The notes under the pieces: model-generated
What the model was told of the DNA's origin: nothing
Seen by the model: the letters and a program-made list of their open reading frames with translations, nothing else
Databases searched by the model: none
Translations under genes and position numbers: made by a program
NCBI GenBank assembly: GCA_002319075.1
Contig: NVQB01000001.1
Location: 1,550,001 to 1,614,000 of the forward strand
From: Sphingobacteriaceae bacterium
GTDB taxonomy: Bacteria; Bacteroidota; Bacteroidia; B-17B0; Aurantibacillaceae
DNA: 64,000 nucleotides
Direction of reading: 5' to 3'
In this document: positions 28,498 through 38,008 of the stretch, in pieces
How the letters are laid out: every line of letters begins with the position of its first letter
Position numbering within the stretch: the first letter of the stretch is position 1

Positions 28498-29519
28498 TCA
28501 AGGTCTTTGAGACGCAATAAACTATCTTCTGTTAAGTCCTGCATTGCAACACAGCCGATAAGATCTTTAAACAACATGGGATTAATACCGTTGCCCGGCC
28601 GCTTCACACAAAGGTCCGTTTCAGTAAGGACTTGTCCCTTCTTTACGCTCCGGGCAAGATGAATACTTTTGCGTGCAATGTTGGTATTCTTTTTTTCAGA
28701 CTCTGAAGGCAATTTTACTCCTGTACCTAAGGCCGCTTCAATATTGCGAATGGCTTTTACCATGTCTGTTAGCTCCTGTGGATCGAGGGATGCTTTATGA
28801 TCCGGCCCTTCCATTGTTTTATCGAGGGTAAAGTGTTTTTCAATAACAGTAGCTCCCATGGCAACTGCAGCCACCGGCACCTCTATCCCTAAGGTGTGAT
28901 CTGAATAACCAACAGTAACATCAAAAGCATTTTTGATAGTGATCATCGCTTTAAGATTTACATCTTTCATGGGCGTTGGATATTCTGTATTGCAGTGCAG
29001 CACGGTAATGTCTTCGCGTTTTGTTCCGGCCTCCGTCAATACCCCCAAAGCATTCTCAATATCACCGAGTGTTGACATGCCAGTAGAGAAAATAACTTTT
29101 TCTTTATAGGCACCAATCTTTTGCAGATAAGGCAGATTGGTAATTTCGCCCGACGGAATTTTCCATAAACCCATTTCAAGCGTTTTTAGAAAATCAACGC
29201 TCTCCATATCAAAGGGAGTTGACAGGAATAAAATGTTTTTGCTTTTACAATAAGCTTTCAGCTCAATAAAATCATCAAAGCTCAACTGCAATTTTTTTAC
29301 CATCTCCAGCTGACTCTCCGAACTACCGGTGGTCTGCTTTTGATAGTCTGCTTTTTCAGCGTGTTTTGATATAACATTCTCAGCAATGAAAGTTTGAAAT
29401 TTCACTGCGTCTACCTTCGCAATTACGGCAAAATCTACAAGTTGTTTTGCCAATTGCATGCTACCGTTATGATTAACGCCAGCTTCAGCAATTATGAATA
29501 CACGGGAATTATTTTTCAT
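28488..29519 (-). CDS. neuB: N-acetylneuraminate/legionaminate synthase (NeuB/LegI-like)
   Basis: 343 aa. The TIM-barrel starts with [18 protein letters not shown] (8-25). The middle has [18 protein letters not shown] and [19 protein letters not shown]-terminal SAF/antifreeze-like domain follows ([14 protein letters not shown]). The family condenses phosphoenolpyruvate with a HexNAc-type sugar to give a nine-carbon acid. It overlaps both neighbours (10 and 11 nt), so tight coupling is likely. Neighbouring LegB/LegC homologues favour a 5,7-diamino product. Confidence 0.94.
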   Translation of the reverse strand: MKNNSRVFIIAEAGVNHNGSMQLAKQLVDFAVIAKVDAVKFQTFIAENVISKHAEKADYQKQTTGSSESQLEMVKKLQLSFDDFIELKAYCKSKNILFLSTPFDMESVDFLKTLEMGLWKIPSGEITNLPYLQKIGAYKEKVIFSTGMSTLGDIENALGVLTEAGTKREDITVLHCNTEYPTPMKDVNLKAMITIKNAFDVTVGYSDHTLGIEVPVAAVAMGATVIEKHFTLDKTMEGPDHKASLDPQELTDMVKAIRNIEAALGTGVKLPSESEKKNTNIARKSIHLARSVKKGQVLTETDLCVKRPGNGINPMLFKDLIGCVAMQDLTEDSLLRLKDLEWK

Positions 29520-30048
29520 CTAGTTTCCTTATTATTTTTGCCGGACTACCCGCTACCACGGTATAATCTGGTACATCTTTATTTACAAACGAATTCGCAC
29601 CAACAACACTATTTTTTCCAACTGTAACTCCAGGTAAAATCACAGAATTAATCCCTATCCAGCAACCTTCTTTCAGGCGTGTAGTTGCCATAATATAACC
29701 CTGATCTTTAACCGGCATATGTATATTGTCGAACTTGTGCGTGCTGCTATAAATGGCAACATTCGGACCTAAAAGCACGTTGTCTTCAATATAGATCATA
29801 GACTCTTTATTTCCCGGATAACTCGAAAGAAGTGTGCCTCCGGGAATAATAACATTTTTACCTATTACCACATTGCGGGTTCCAATAATGGATGCAAAAG
29901 GTCTTATCTCGGAGTTCTCGCCAATCGTTCCTATTTTTCTCTTTTGAAACCAGATACGAAAAGGCTTAAAATATAAGAGCCAGTGTGTAAAATACATATC
30001 AGGACCAATTTTCGGATAGAGTAAAATAAATTTAAGATGCTTAAACAT
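29509..30048 (-). CDS. Hexapeptide-repeat acyltransferase (WbbJ-like)
   Basis: 179 aa. An N-terminal basic/aromatic segment is followed by left-handed beta-helix repeats. YSSTHKFDN has the catalytic-type histidine of the LacA/WbbJ group, and the end is [12 protein letters not shown]. It could be the LegH-type N-acetyltransferase for the 4-amino sugar of the nonulosonic pathway, or an O-acetyltransferase on the finished sugar. Overlaps with neuB (11 nt) and the epimerase gene (8 nt) support a pathway role. Confidence 0.85.
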   Translation of the reverse strand: MFKHLKFILLYPKIGPDMYFTHWLLYFKPFRIWFQKRKIGTIGENSEIRPFASIIGTRNVVIGKNVIIPGGTLLSSYPGNKESMIYIEDNVLLGPNVAIYSSTHKFDNIHMPVKDQGYIMATTRLKEGCWIGINSVILPGVTVGKNSVVGANSFVNKDVPDYTVVAGSPAKIIRKLDEK

Positions 30049-30880
30049 GTTTCGCTTTTTCGAGTAGTTGGTTCAGCTTTGTAGTATCCAGGATAAATTG
30101 GTGTTTATTCCCAGCAGGATTTAAAATCAATTTACTTTCAGAGCTGCCATACTCTGCAATAAGGCGTTTAGCAAGATCCACCAGGCTAATACATTCGTCG
30201 GCAACATTAAAGATCCCACTGGCTGAATTGCCGATAAAAAATTCTATATATTCCGAAAGTCTATCTACTTGCACAAGATTCAGTAGGCGCTCACCGTTAC
30301 CAAATAGTGTGGCTGTATTTTTAGTCTTTATTTCTTCTATTAGCACCGGAATGATTCGGGAAGCATCCATGCCTTCTCCATAAATCATTGCTGTACGCAA
30401 ATGGGTGAGATTCACAGTCCCCGATAAAAAATGCTCAAGAATTACCTCTGCATTGTATTTAGATAAACCATAGATAGCATCTGCATTTTTCGAAGGATCT
30501 GCAATGGCTTTTTCATCGTACCTGCCATCTGTATTTGAATACACCGATGAGCTTGACAAGTGAACGATTTTTTTTACTCCCGCTAATTTTGCCCCCAAAG
30601 CAATATTCTTAGCCATGGCAGCATTCTCATTTAGAACCGAAAGGTCGTTTACATTGTCCTTATTAGCCATGCGCGAAGCCAGGTGCACAACACATGAAAT
30701 CTCTTTATGATTTTCGAAAAAGTCAAGGGTTTGTTTTTCATTCGTCAGATCAAGCGCTTGTATATTTCCAGGAAGCTCGGTTTTTTGTCTGGCTATACCA
30801 ATAACACTGCGGCTTAATGATAAACGCTTATAAAGTGCTTTACCAACAAATCCATTCACACCTGTAATCAGTATACTCAT
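30041..30880 (-). CDS. NAD-dependent epimerase/dehydratase family protein
   Basis: 279 aa extended [14 protein letters not shown] (6-16) is the dinucleotide loop, VVHLASRMA lies in the middle, and the catalytic set is Ser in SSSVYSN plus YGLSK. It is shorter than the usual 310-340 residues of sugar-nucleotide epimerases, so it may be a reductase of the RmlD/4-ketoreductase kind. It sits between the nonulosonic acid genes and an ATP-grasp protein. The substrate is unknown. Confidence 0.82.
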   Translation of the reverse strand: MSILITGVNGFVGKALYKRLSLSRSVIGIARQKTELPGNIQALDLTNEKQTLDFFENHKEISCVVHLASRMANKDNVNDLSVLNENAAMAKNIALGAKLAGVKKIVHLSSSSVYSNTDGRYDEKAIADPSKNADAIYGLSKYNAEVILEHFLSGTVNLTHLRTAMIYGEGMDASRIIPVLIEEIKTKNTATLFGNGERLLNLVQVDRLSEYIEFFIGNSASGIFNVADECISLVDLAKRLIAEYGSSESKLILNPAGNKHQFILDTTKLNQLLEKAKHV

Positions 30881-31870
30881 TTATTTATTTTCTGGAATAA
30901 AAAATTCGTCGTAATACCTTACTACCGTTCCTTCTTTAAGGTCAAACTCCATCTCTTTATTAAAAAGTAAAAGGTTAATGATGTATTCAACTTCTTTAAA
31001 ACCGAATAAAGAGCGGATGTAGGTAGTACCTGAATGACGGGCATTTATTTCAAAAATTTTCGGAACACCTTTTTCATCCAGGCGCAATTGAAAGTTGCAG
31101 GCACCAAAAGGTTTTAATTTTGTAGCTACTAATTCCAGGTACTCGCTTATAATGGAAGGAAAATCTTTTTTATAATAAGACAGGTAAGTGTTACCCGCTT
31201 TCAGATGGCGACGCAGCACGATAGATCTTTTTAATTCTCCGTTTAGAAAAATAACACCGCAGGTATATTCTGTTTCGTCGTTGCCAACTAATTCCTGGAT
31301 AACAGGTTCTTTCGCCATAGCCAGAGCCTTCGGAAGCTCCTTCGGATCATTTACTTTACTTACCCCTACACTTCTGGCGCCTTTCCGGGGCTTTACAATA
31401 AGTGGGTAATTTAAAGAAGAAGGGTCCACCTCTTCCGGTAACCAGGATTGCGGATAGGCCAGATCATTCTGCTTAAGAAACTCATAGGTCAGATATTTAT
31501 CATCTGCTATAGAAATTACATCTTCCGGACAAACCAAAACAATAGCGCCGGTACTTTCTTCAATCTGTGATTTGTATTTTGCAAAAAGTGGTAGTTCAAA
31601 ATCGACACCTACAAACAAAAGCTTTACGTTATTGGCTTTAAGAGTATCAAGAATAACAGTAAGCCAAGCGGTATGACTCACAGTGGGATTTAAAATATCC
31701 GGTAGCAAAATATTTTTTGAGCACCAGAAAGACCCCACCGTATTTTCAAAGTAATCAAGACCAATAAAATTTATTTTATCATTTAATTCCGAACGCTGTA
31801 CCGATTTTATTACAGCCTGTCCTATAAGACTTCCTGAACCTGTAACTGCAATATTTAGTTTATCTGCCAT
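30881..31870 (-). CDS. ATP-grasp ligase (CarB/PylC-like fold)
   Basis: 329 aa. A Rossmann-like pre-ATP-grasp domain begins ITVAVTGSGS-like (AVTGSGSLIGQAV, 8-20). The ATP-grasp core has LIVKPRKGARSVGVSK and the metal-binding strand FEINARHSG near residue 275. Such enzymes join a carboxylate to an amine via an acyl-phosphate. Inside a nonulosonic acid set it could attach an amino acid or another acid to a sugar amino group. That is inference; I know of no characterised legionaminic pathway that needs it. Confidence 0.85.
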   Translation of the reverse strand: MADKLNIAVTGSGSLIGQAVIKSVQRSELNDKINFIGLDYFENTVGSFWCSKNILLPDILNPTVSHTAWLTVILDTLKANNVKLLFVGVDFELPLFAKYKSQIEESTGAIVLVCPEDVISIADDKYLTYEFLKQNDLAYPQSWLPEEVDPSSLNYPLIVKPRKGARSVGVSKVNDPKELPKALAMAKEPVIQELVGNDETEYTCGVIFLNGELKRSIVLRRHLKAGNTYLSYYKKDFPSIISEYLELVATKLKPFGACNFQLRLDEKGVPKIFEINARHSGTTYIRSLFGFKEVEYIINLLLFNKEMEFDLKEGTVVRYYDEFFIPENK

Positions 31871-32507
31871 TAATTTCTTTTCGTTTTGACTGGATATAGC
31901 TTATGCATATCTCAGGATAATTTCTTTGACGCATTTCACTTAAAAGTTGGTCGGCGCTGAACTCTTTTGTTATCAAATCTATTTTACCAGATTCTGTATT
32001 CCAAACCACATAATTTAAAAGATCTGCATTCGTTCTGTTTTGCCCCACGCTACCGGCATTTACGAGCGTATATCCATTTATTTCTCTTAAGAACTGTTTA
32101 TGCGAATGCCCTATAAAATAATTCTTATGTATCTCTATTTCTGTATCAGGAAAAACATAGGAGTTGTTTAAAGTATGTACACAATCAAAATTATGAAGCG
32201 TGAAGCTTTCTGCGTAAGCTGCAATCTGTGCCTTGCGTTCGAAGCCAGGATAACAAAAATTAAAAAACGATTTCGCCACTTCATTTGTTCCCGGATAGGT
32301 CCCGCTAAGGTAAGCTTCCTCATGATTACCTTTTAGTAACATTTTATTATCAAGACTTTCCAGCAGATCAACACACTCATTACTCCAGGGACCATAATTT
32401 ACAACATCTCCTAAAGAAATCACGAGATCAACTTTCGGTTCTTGCTTTAACACAAATTCAAGTGCCGGTAAATTTCCATGAATATCACTGAGTACTAAAA
32501 CCTGCAT
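31860..32507 (-). CDS. Calcineurin-like metallophosphoesterase (YfcE-like)
   Basis: 215 aa. All core metal motifs are present: LSDIHGN (6-12), SLGDVVNYGP, LKGNHEEAYL, and the late GHSHKQF and VNAGSVGQ. It would be a small cytosolic phosphodiesterase or phosphatase. It lies between the ATP-grasp and LegC-like genes, overlapping the former by 11 nt. The standard legionaminic pathway needs no phosphatase, so it may serve a variant step or hydrolyse a phosphodiester side product. Confidence 0.9.
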   Translation of the reverse strand: MQVLVLSDIHGNLPALEFVLKQEPKVDLVISLGDVVNYGPWSNECVDLLESLDNKMLLKGNHEEAYLSGTYPGTNEVAKSFFNFCYPGFERKAQIAAYAESFTLHNFDCVHTLNNSYVFPDTEIEIHKNYFIGHSHKQFLREINGYTLVNAGSVGQNRTNADLLNYVVWNTESGKIDLITKEFSADQLLSEMRQRNYPEICISYIQSKRKEINGR

Positions 32508-32508
32508 C

Positions 32509-33648
32509 TTATTTTCTTACACTGCTAGGAATATTTACAAGCCTGTCTTCAATGAATTGTGCGTTTTCAGATCCATGGTTAATACAGTGCTTGAACAGGG
32601 GTAAATTTGTCATCAATGTCCATACAGGTCGGGTCATTACACCGTTATCATTTGTGTAAGTTAAAAATTCGTCCCGTTCTTCTTTGTCCTTTAACAGCAG
32701 CGCATTTAGCCAATAATTCGAATAAGAATTTTCGGGTTCAGTAAAAAAAGTAGAGGACATAGTTTTAAATGCCTCCTTATATATAGCTGCTAACTCACGT
32801 TTATTAGTAACAAAATTATCAAGCTGCTCCATCTGTGCGCAAGCCAGGGCAGCATTCAGATTAGGCATCCTGTAATTGTAACCAATATTATCGTGTTTGA
32901 ACTCCCAGCGATGCGGCACTTTAGATTGCGTGGTGAGATGTTTTGCCAGTTTTCCAAGAGACTCGTCATCAGTCACTATTACACCGCCACCACCACAGGT
33001 AATGGTTTTATTTCCGTTAAAACTGAAGGCTCCCAGAAGTCCTAAAGTTCCAGTGTGTTTTCCCTTGTATTTGCTTCCTATAGATTCCGCCGCGTCTTCA
33101 ACAAGAGGAATAGAATAAGTGTTGCAAATTTCCATCAGCTCATCCAGCGCCACTGCATGTCCAAAAGTATGCATGGGAACACAAGCCGCCACGCGTTTAC
33201 CACTGCGCTTATGAAAACAGCCCCCATTCTTTACTTCTGTTTCGTTCTGCAAAAAATCTTTTAAACTATCTGGCGATAATCCTAAAGTTGATTTGTCAAT
33301 ATCTACAAATACAGGCTCAGCGCCCAGGTAACTTATGGCGTTACAGGTAGCTATAAAAGAAAGAGGTTGTGTTATAACAAGTTCATCGCGTTTTACGCCT
33401 GCCAGTACGAGCGACATGTGCAGGGCTGCCGTTCCGTTTACAGCTGCAACAGCGTATTTAGCACCGGTGTACTCGCGGATCATCTCCTCAAATCTGTCCA
33501 CGTATTTACCTACCGACGACACAAATGTTGAATCAATGGCGTCCGCTACATAAGCTTTATCATTCCCCCAAAATCTTGGTTCGTGCAAAGGAATAAAGTC
33601 CTGGCCGGGATAAAGCTCTTTAATTTTTTCTGTTATTTCTTTATACAT
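32509..33648 (-). CDS. legC: LegC-family sugar aminotransferase
   Basis: 379-aa DegT-fold enzyme. PLP lysine is Lys214 in FSFNGNKTITCGGGG; the cofactor Asp is in PLVEDAAESIGS. The start FIPLHEPRFWGNDKAYV and TFVSSVGKYVDRFE match the LegC subgroup, which aminates the 4-keto-6-deoxy product of LegB. It overlaps the LegB-like dehydratase gene by 8 nt. One of four DegT-family enzymes in the operon, and the one whose subgroup I recognise best. Confidence 0.9.
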   Translation of the reverse strand: MYKEITEKIKELYPGQDFIPLHEPRFWGNDKAYVADAIDSTFVSSVGKYVDRFEEMIREYTGAKYAVAAVNGTAALHMSLVLAGVKRDELVITQPLSFIATCNAISYLGAEPVFVDIDKSTLGLSPDSLKDFLQNETEVKNGGCFHKRSGKRVAACVPMHTFGHAVALDELMEICNTYSIPLVEDAAESIGSKYKGKHTGTLGLLGAFSFNGNKTITCGGGGVIVTDDESLGKLAKHLTTQSKVPHRWEFKHDNIGYNYRMPNLNAALACAQMEQLDNFVTNKRELAAIYKEAFKTMSSTFFTEPENSYSNYWLNALLLKDKEERDEFLTYTNDNGVMTRPVWTLMTNLPLFKHCINHGSENAQFIEDRLVNIPSSVRK

Positions 33649-34639
33649 TATAAATATCAGCTTTATAACGACTTAAATTTTCTGCTTGTTTAAACCAGGC
33701 AATGGTTTGGCTCAAGCCTTCGTCTAAAGACACCAGTTGTTTCCAATCGGTCAGCGCAAGAATTTTTTTATTATCTCCAAACAAACGCTCTACTTCACTT
33801 TTCTCAGGACGCAGGCGAACGTCGTCGCAAATTATTTTTGCTGCAGGATTTAGCTGGTTAATTAGTTTCTGCGCAAGGTCGCCAACCGTTATCTCCGAAT
33901 TGGTGGCTATATTCACTTCTTCACCCAGAGTTTTTTCCGACTTTGCAATTTCTATAAATCCCCGCGCTGTGTCTTTCACAAACAAAAGATCACGGGTGGG
34001 ATGAAGCGCGCCGAGTTTTATATCCGTAATACCACTTAATAACTGTGTTATAATAGTTGGAATTACCGCCCGGGCCGATTGCCGTGGTCCAAAAGTATTA
34101 AAAGGTCTTACAATGGTGACAGGTAAATTAAAGCTTCTGAAAAAAGAATCGGTTAAAAAATCAGCCCCTATTTTTGTCGCTGAATAAGGACTCTGCCCTT
34201 GTTTGGGATGTTTTTCATCTATGGGCACGTATAAGGCTGTGCCATACACTTCTGAAGTGGAAGTCACTAACACGCGTTCTATATTAAAATCCCTTGCTGC
34301 CTGCAAAATGTTTAAAGTGCCTTTAATATTTGTGTCCACATAACTGTCGGGCGAATGATAACTGTAAGGAATAGCTATCAGAGCAGCAAGATGAAAAACA
34401 ACGTCTACTCCTTGCAAAGCCGTCCTCACTCCATTGGGATCACGAACATCGCCAGCAAAAATTTCTATACTTTTTAATTTTTCTTTTGGTAAAGTATCCA
34501 GCCAGCCCCAGGAATTAAAAGAGTTGTAATATACAAATGCCTTCACCGTGCAGCCTTCGTCTATCAAAGCTTCTACTAAGTGACTTCCAATAAAGCCATC
34601 TGCTCCTGTAACTAATACTTTTTTTGATTTTAAATTCAT
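33641..34639 (-). CDS. legB: NAD-dependent sugar-nucleotide 4,6-dehydratase (LegB-like)
   Basis: 332 aa from the ATG at 34639. A start 17 codons upstream (34690) would run into the preceding glycosyltransferase gene and adds a basic stretch not typical of the family. VLVTGADGFIGSHL is the NAD loop, and TSTSEVYG with PYSATK gives the Thr/Tyr/Lys catalytic set. LegB dehydrates the GDP- or UDP-linked GlcNAc to the 4-keto-6-deoxy form, the substrate of the adjacent LegC. Confidence 0.9.
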   Translation of the reverse strand: MNLKSKKVLVTGADGFIGSHLVEALIDEGCTVKAFVYYNSFNSWGWLDTLPKEKLKSIEIFAGDVRDPNGVRTALQGVDVVFHLAALIAIPYSYHSPDSYVDTNIKGTLNILQAARDFNIERVLVTSTSEVYGTALYVPIDEKHPKQGQSPYSATKIGADFLTDSFFRSFNLPVTIVRPFNTFGPRQSARAVIPTIITQLLSGITDIKLGALHPTRDLLFVKDTARGFIEIAKSEKTLGEEVNIATNSEITVGDLAQKLINQLNPAAKIICDDVRLRPEKSEVERLFGDNKKILALTDWKQLVSLDEGLSQTIAWFKQAENLSRYKADIYNV

Positions 34640-34649
34640 AAGTTTTATT

Positions 34650-35567
34650 CTATTTTTTATGAAGCGCAGCTGCTTTAAAATGCGCCGCAAATTGTCTTAA
34701 AAATACCGGAAATAATCTTGGTGCTTTCAAACCTGCACTTACAAAACTTCCAATCGCTGCAAAAGGACTTTCGTTTGTTTTATTTATAGCCATCAGGTAA
34801 TAAGCATAATCGTCAGCGCTCTTCCAGTCACCTGCAGCTATAAAATCTGGTTTGCCTTGCTTACGGTTTCCGTAAAACTGTACAATCATTTCGTGTCCTA
34901 CAAAAGCCTTCGGATTTCTATGCAGCGCCCCTACCGAGTTAGGATTTGCCCTGTAGTAATATAAAGCGTCCGGAATATTCGATACCTTAAAATGATCGAG
35001 TATCAAAGAAAACAAGTAAGTATCTTCAGAACCTATCCTGTCAAAATACTCATTGTAAATCCCCAATTTTTCTATAACCTGTTTCCGCAACATAAGGGCC
35101 GATCCTGTCATTACAATTTTATAGTGCAGAAAATCATTTCTTATCTGCTCGTCTTTTAAAGCATAGGTAGATTTAAAAAATTCTTTTCCATCAGCATCCA
35201 CCTTCACGATGTTAGAACCTACACAAGCTACTTCTTTATTTTCATCCAGGAATTTTTTAAGCCTGGCAAGCCGCTCGCTATCTGCATAATCATCCGCGTC
35301 CTGGAAAGTGATGAGTTCGCCTTTGCAAACTTTAAAAAGTTTGTTAGAAGCTTTCAGGTAGCCCAGGTTTATTTCATTGTGGTAGGGTTTGATTCTTGGA
35401 TCTGAAAATGTATCAATAATTTCCTTTGTCTTATCGGTAGAACAATCGTCGGCAACAAGCAACTCAAAGTTTTTATAGCTCTGATTAAGAATACTCTCAA
35501 TGGCTTGCTTCACAAATTTTTCACAATTGTAAGCTGGCATTAGAATAGAAATAAGTATGTCTTCCAT
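34650..35567 (-). CDS. Glycosyltransferase family 2
   Basis: 305 aa, GT-A fold. ISILMPAYNCEKFVKQAIES (about 6-25), ELLVADDCSTDKT and the DXD-type ITFQDADDYAD are all present. The C-terminal part has one short hydrophobic helix (about 270-290). It probably transfers a sugar to the lipid-linked chain at the inner face of the membrane. It is the only clear GT2 in the operon. Confidence 0.93.
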   Translation of the reverse strand: MEDILISILMPAYNCEKFVKQAIESILNQSYKNFELLVADDCSTDKTKEIIDTFSDPRIKPYHNEINLGYLKASNKLFKVCKGELITFQDADDYADSERLARLKKFLDENKEVACVGSNIVKVDADGKEFFKSTYALKDEQIRNDFLHYKIVMTGSALMLRKQVIEKLGIYNEYFDRIGSEDTYLFSLILDHFKVSNIPDALYYYRANPNSVGALHRNPKAFVGHEMIVQFYGNRKQGKPDFIAAGDWKSADDYAYYLMAINKTNESPFAAIGSFVSAGLKAPRLFPVFLRQFAAHFKAAALHKK

Positions 35568-35568
35568 A

Positions 35569-36861
35569 TTAGTTCTTTACTCTTGCTTTGAGCTGATATA
35601 AGCGAAGAAAAAAATAATTATAAAGTATGTGTGGATGAAAATAATAGGCCATCCTTTTTATTCCCGCAAAAGAAATTTTATTTCCTGGCGCTTTCTCTCC
35701 AATAACTTTTTTATAGATCTCCAGTTTTCGTTCTGTATCACTTAAAATCCATTGATTTGCTGCCTCGCCCATCTCCGCATATTTCTGAGGATTAGATCTG
35801 CAATCTACAAATGTTGCCGTAACTTCGTCTGCGTTTTTAGCGTCTACCATAGGATAAAGATCCAATCCCTTTGCTTTGTAAAACGCATCTCCTCTGTGAT
35901 GGATCAATGGTTTTTTCATGGCCATAAATTCCATAATACTACTATAGCTGTACCATTCACGGTATCCAAGTTCTCCCACACACATATCGCTGAAATGAAT
36001 GGCTACCATCAGGTCTTTCCGGTTCATTTTTTTAAACCACTTTACATTTTTTTCAATCCTGAGTTCTGAAATGAGCTGTTTCGATTTTTCCACGTCTCCG
36101 CCATATTCCATTAAAATCAGAAGCGAATCGTCTTCAAATGCAGAATTACTTTTTAAATAGTTCGCGAACCCATTTATCAGGTGATTATTGCCCTTGTCAA
36201 TTTTAAATTCGCCCCGCATGCTCCAATCCTGCGAAATTTGCTGGAAGACAATAAACTTATACTTATTTCTGAGCTCAAGAAATTGTTCATAGTAAGACGA
36301 AGCGCGTGGATAGCTCGGTGTATACTGTTTGTAATATAAAAATGGCGGCGATGGAATGCGTCCTTTGTCGTTACCGCGAATCTGTGCAAAGGGTTTTTCA
36401 TACACCTCATCACTCACGTCAAGACTAATCGTATGAGCATGTTTAATCCCCTTCTGTTGCGCCCGGCTAATAAGATTCGCGGGAATCTCCCAAAGCTGTG
36501 GTGGCTTGTTCCTGTAGCGAAAAAAAGGAAATTCATAAAGATCGCTGCCATGCGGAAAATAAAGATCGAGCTTCATGCCTGCTTTAAATAAGTGAGCAGG
36601 TGCTGTATCTGTGCCCATTAAATAATCGTATCCTGAAAATAAGTTTTTTATTTCGCGCACCGAAATATCTCTGAATGTGCTAAAATTCCAGCCTAGTTTT
36701 TTTATAGTGTATTTATCGGTGTTCTCAAAAGTATCTGCTTCCGGTAAAAAATGATCAAATTCTTCCAGTAGAAAAAAATGAACTTCATGGCCTTCGTCCA
36801 GCAGGTAGCGTCCTATCTGGAAGAGCATGTTATTCATATTTCCTATGCAGGCAATTTTCAT
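35569..36861 (-). CDS. GT-B type glycosyltransferase-like protein
   Basis: 430 aa. The N-terminus MKIACIGNMNNMLFQIGRYL looks like a GT-B start, and YSSIMEFMAMKKPLIHHRGD (about 318-337) corresponds to the donor-site segment. The middle is weakly conserved. The Glu of the GT4 motif is only approximate. It overlaps the WbqC-like gene by 4 nt and follows it in the operon. Probably a glycosyltransferase; confidence is moderate. Confidence 0.65.
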   Translation of the reverse strand: MKIACIGNMNNMLFQIGRYLLDEGHEVHFFLLEEFDHFLPEADTFENTDKYTIKKLGWNFSTFRDISVREIKNLFSGYDYLMGTDTAPAHLFKAGMKLDLYFPHGSDLYEFPFFRYRNKPPQLWEIPANLISRAQQKGIKHAHTISLDVSDEVYEKPFAQIRGNDKGRIPSPPFLYYKQYTPSYPRASSYYEQFLELRNKYKFIVFQQISQDWSMRGEFKIDKGNNHLINGFANYLKSNSAFEDDSLLILMEYGGDVEKSKQLISELRIEKNVKWFKKMNRKDLMVAIHFSDMCVGELGYREWYSYSSIMEFMAMKKPLIHHRGDAFYKAKGLDLYPMVDAKNADEVTATFVDCRSNPQKYAEMGEAANQWILSDTERKLEIYKKVIGEKAPGNKISFAGIKRMAYYFHPHILYNYFFLRLYQLKARVKN

Positions 36862-37565
36862 AGTTTTACAAGTAACTGGGAGGTTCCTTCAAATCCATTG
36901 TTCATCAGAACATCTACTATGCTCAATCCTTTTACAAATTCTGATGTATTAAATTGTTTGTAAGAGGGCTGTGTAAAATTATTGTATATCACAGAAATCC
37001 CTTGTTCTGTGTAAAGCTCGTCTTTCTGGTATTCGCCCGCTCCCGCGCCACATAAATAGGCCGATGCGCTTCGTTTTTTTAAAAGATCTATAAGCAACTC
37101 GTTAGATGAAAACTGAGGGTCCATTTCCGAGCTGAAAAAAAGGGAAGTCTCAATCTTTAATTTTTCCATCACTTCTTTAATAAACCAACAGTTTTTTTGC
37201 GAGAGTTTATTTCCTTCCATCGCGAAATAAGTTTCGACTAAATAAAAAGTTTCTCTAAAAAAAGGTGCTTTTTTATAATTCTGCTCAACAGATTGTATAA
37301 ATTTTTTAATTGCTTTTTCATCCATATTTATTTCCATAGTATTTATTGGAATAAATAATTCTTTTTCATCCTTTTTTAGCGAAACAGACATCCAGTGGTC
37401 TTTACCGCCAATAAGCATTTTAACGCGTCGGCACCAGAATTCGGGTGACTTTGGATTATTGGTCACATGATCAAGGATGATTAATTCATCAGCTTTATTT
37501 ATCTTATTAAATAACCCGAGCCAGGGCATAAAATCGGGTTGGTGTATGGTAACTATTTTCGACAC
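36858..37565 (-). CDS. WbqC family protein
   Basis: 235 aa. The N-terminus IVTIHQPDFMPWLGLFNKI (4-22) is the WbqC signature. CRRVKMLIGGKDHWMSV and CGAGAGEYQ are also typical. WbqC-like proteins occur in O-antigen and capsule clusters, often next to DegT aminotransferases and GNATs, and may be involved in N-acylation of amino sugars; no reaction is firmly established to my knowledge. Here the next genes upstream are exactly a GNAT and a DegT protein. Confidence 0.88.
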   Translation of the reverse strand: MSKIVTIHQPDFMPWLGLFNKINKADELIILDHVTNNPKSPEFWCRRVKMLIGGKDHWMSVSLKKDEKELFIPINTMEINMDEKAIKKFIQSVEQNYKKAPFFRETFYLVETYFAMEGNKLSQKNCWFIKEVMEKLKIETSLFFSSEMDPQFSSNELLIDLLKKRSASAYLCGAGAGEYQKDELYTEQGISVIYNNFTQPSYKQFNTSEFVKGLSIVDVLMNNGFEGTSQLLVKL

Positions 37566-38008
37566 TATAGTTTATTAAGGTAAACCTGGTAGGTTTTCAG
37601 ATCGGTTTCATTTAATGCTTTAGCATAAATGTGCATACTGTCCTGGCCATTTGTTTTAATGATCAGCTTGCGGTTCTGTGGTTCAATCAGCAAGGCGGCC
37701 TTAACCGCCTCTATTAGTTGATAAGAATAACCTTGTCCGCGAAAATCTTTATGGATTACGAATTCTTCCATCTCATAGCCAAATCCTAAATAACGGGGCA
37801 TGTAAAATTTATTAAGTGATACAAACCCAATTCGTTCTCCCTCATTCTCATCATTGCAAAGCACCATAAACATGAAGAAATCACTTTGAAGAGACTCCCC
37901 GTAATACACTTTAAATTGTTCTTCCGAATACTGAACAGGGTGACGCAGTTCTTCCAGCGCGTTATAAATCCAACTGCAATCGTTTAGTTCTGCTTTACGC
38001 AAATGCAT
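37565..38008 (-). CDS. GNAT family N-acetyltransferase
   Basis: 147 aa, a single GNAT domain. MHLRKAELNDCSWIYNA is the usual first strand and helix. HKDFRGQGYSYQLIEA (about 94-109) carries the acetyl-CoA pyrophosphate-binding RGQGYS loop. Placed between WbqC and a DegT aminotransferase with overlaps of 1 and 14 nt, it probably acetylates the amino sugar made by the latter. Confidence 0.88.
   Translation of the reverse strand: MHLRKAELNDCSWIYNALEELRHPVQYSEEQFKVYYGESLQSDFFMFMVLCNDENEGERIGFVSLNKFYMPRYLGFGYEMEEFVIHKDFRGQGYSYQLIEAVKAALLIEPQNRKLIIKTNGQDSMHIYAKALNETDLKTYQVYLNKL

Noticed and set aside
25633-29519. Neu5Ac (sialic acid) synthesis
   Set aside because: The PtmE-, LegB- and LegC-like genes indicate a 6-deoxy-5,7-diamino nonulosonic acid rather than Neu5Ac.
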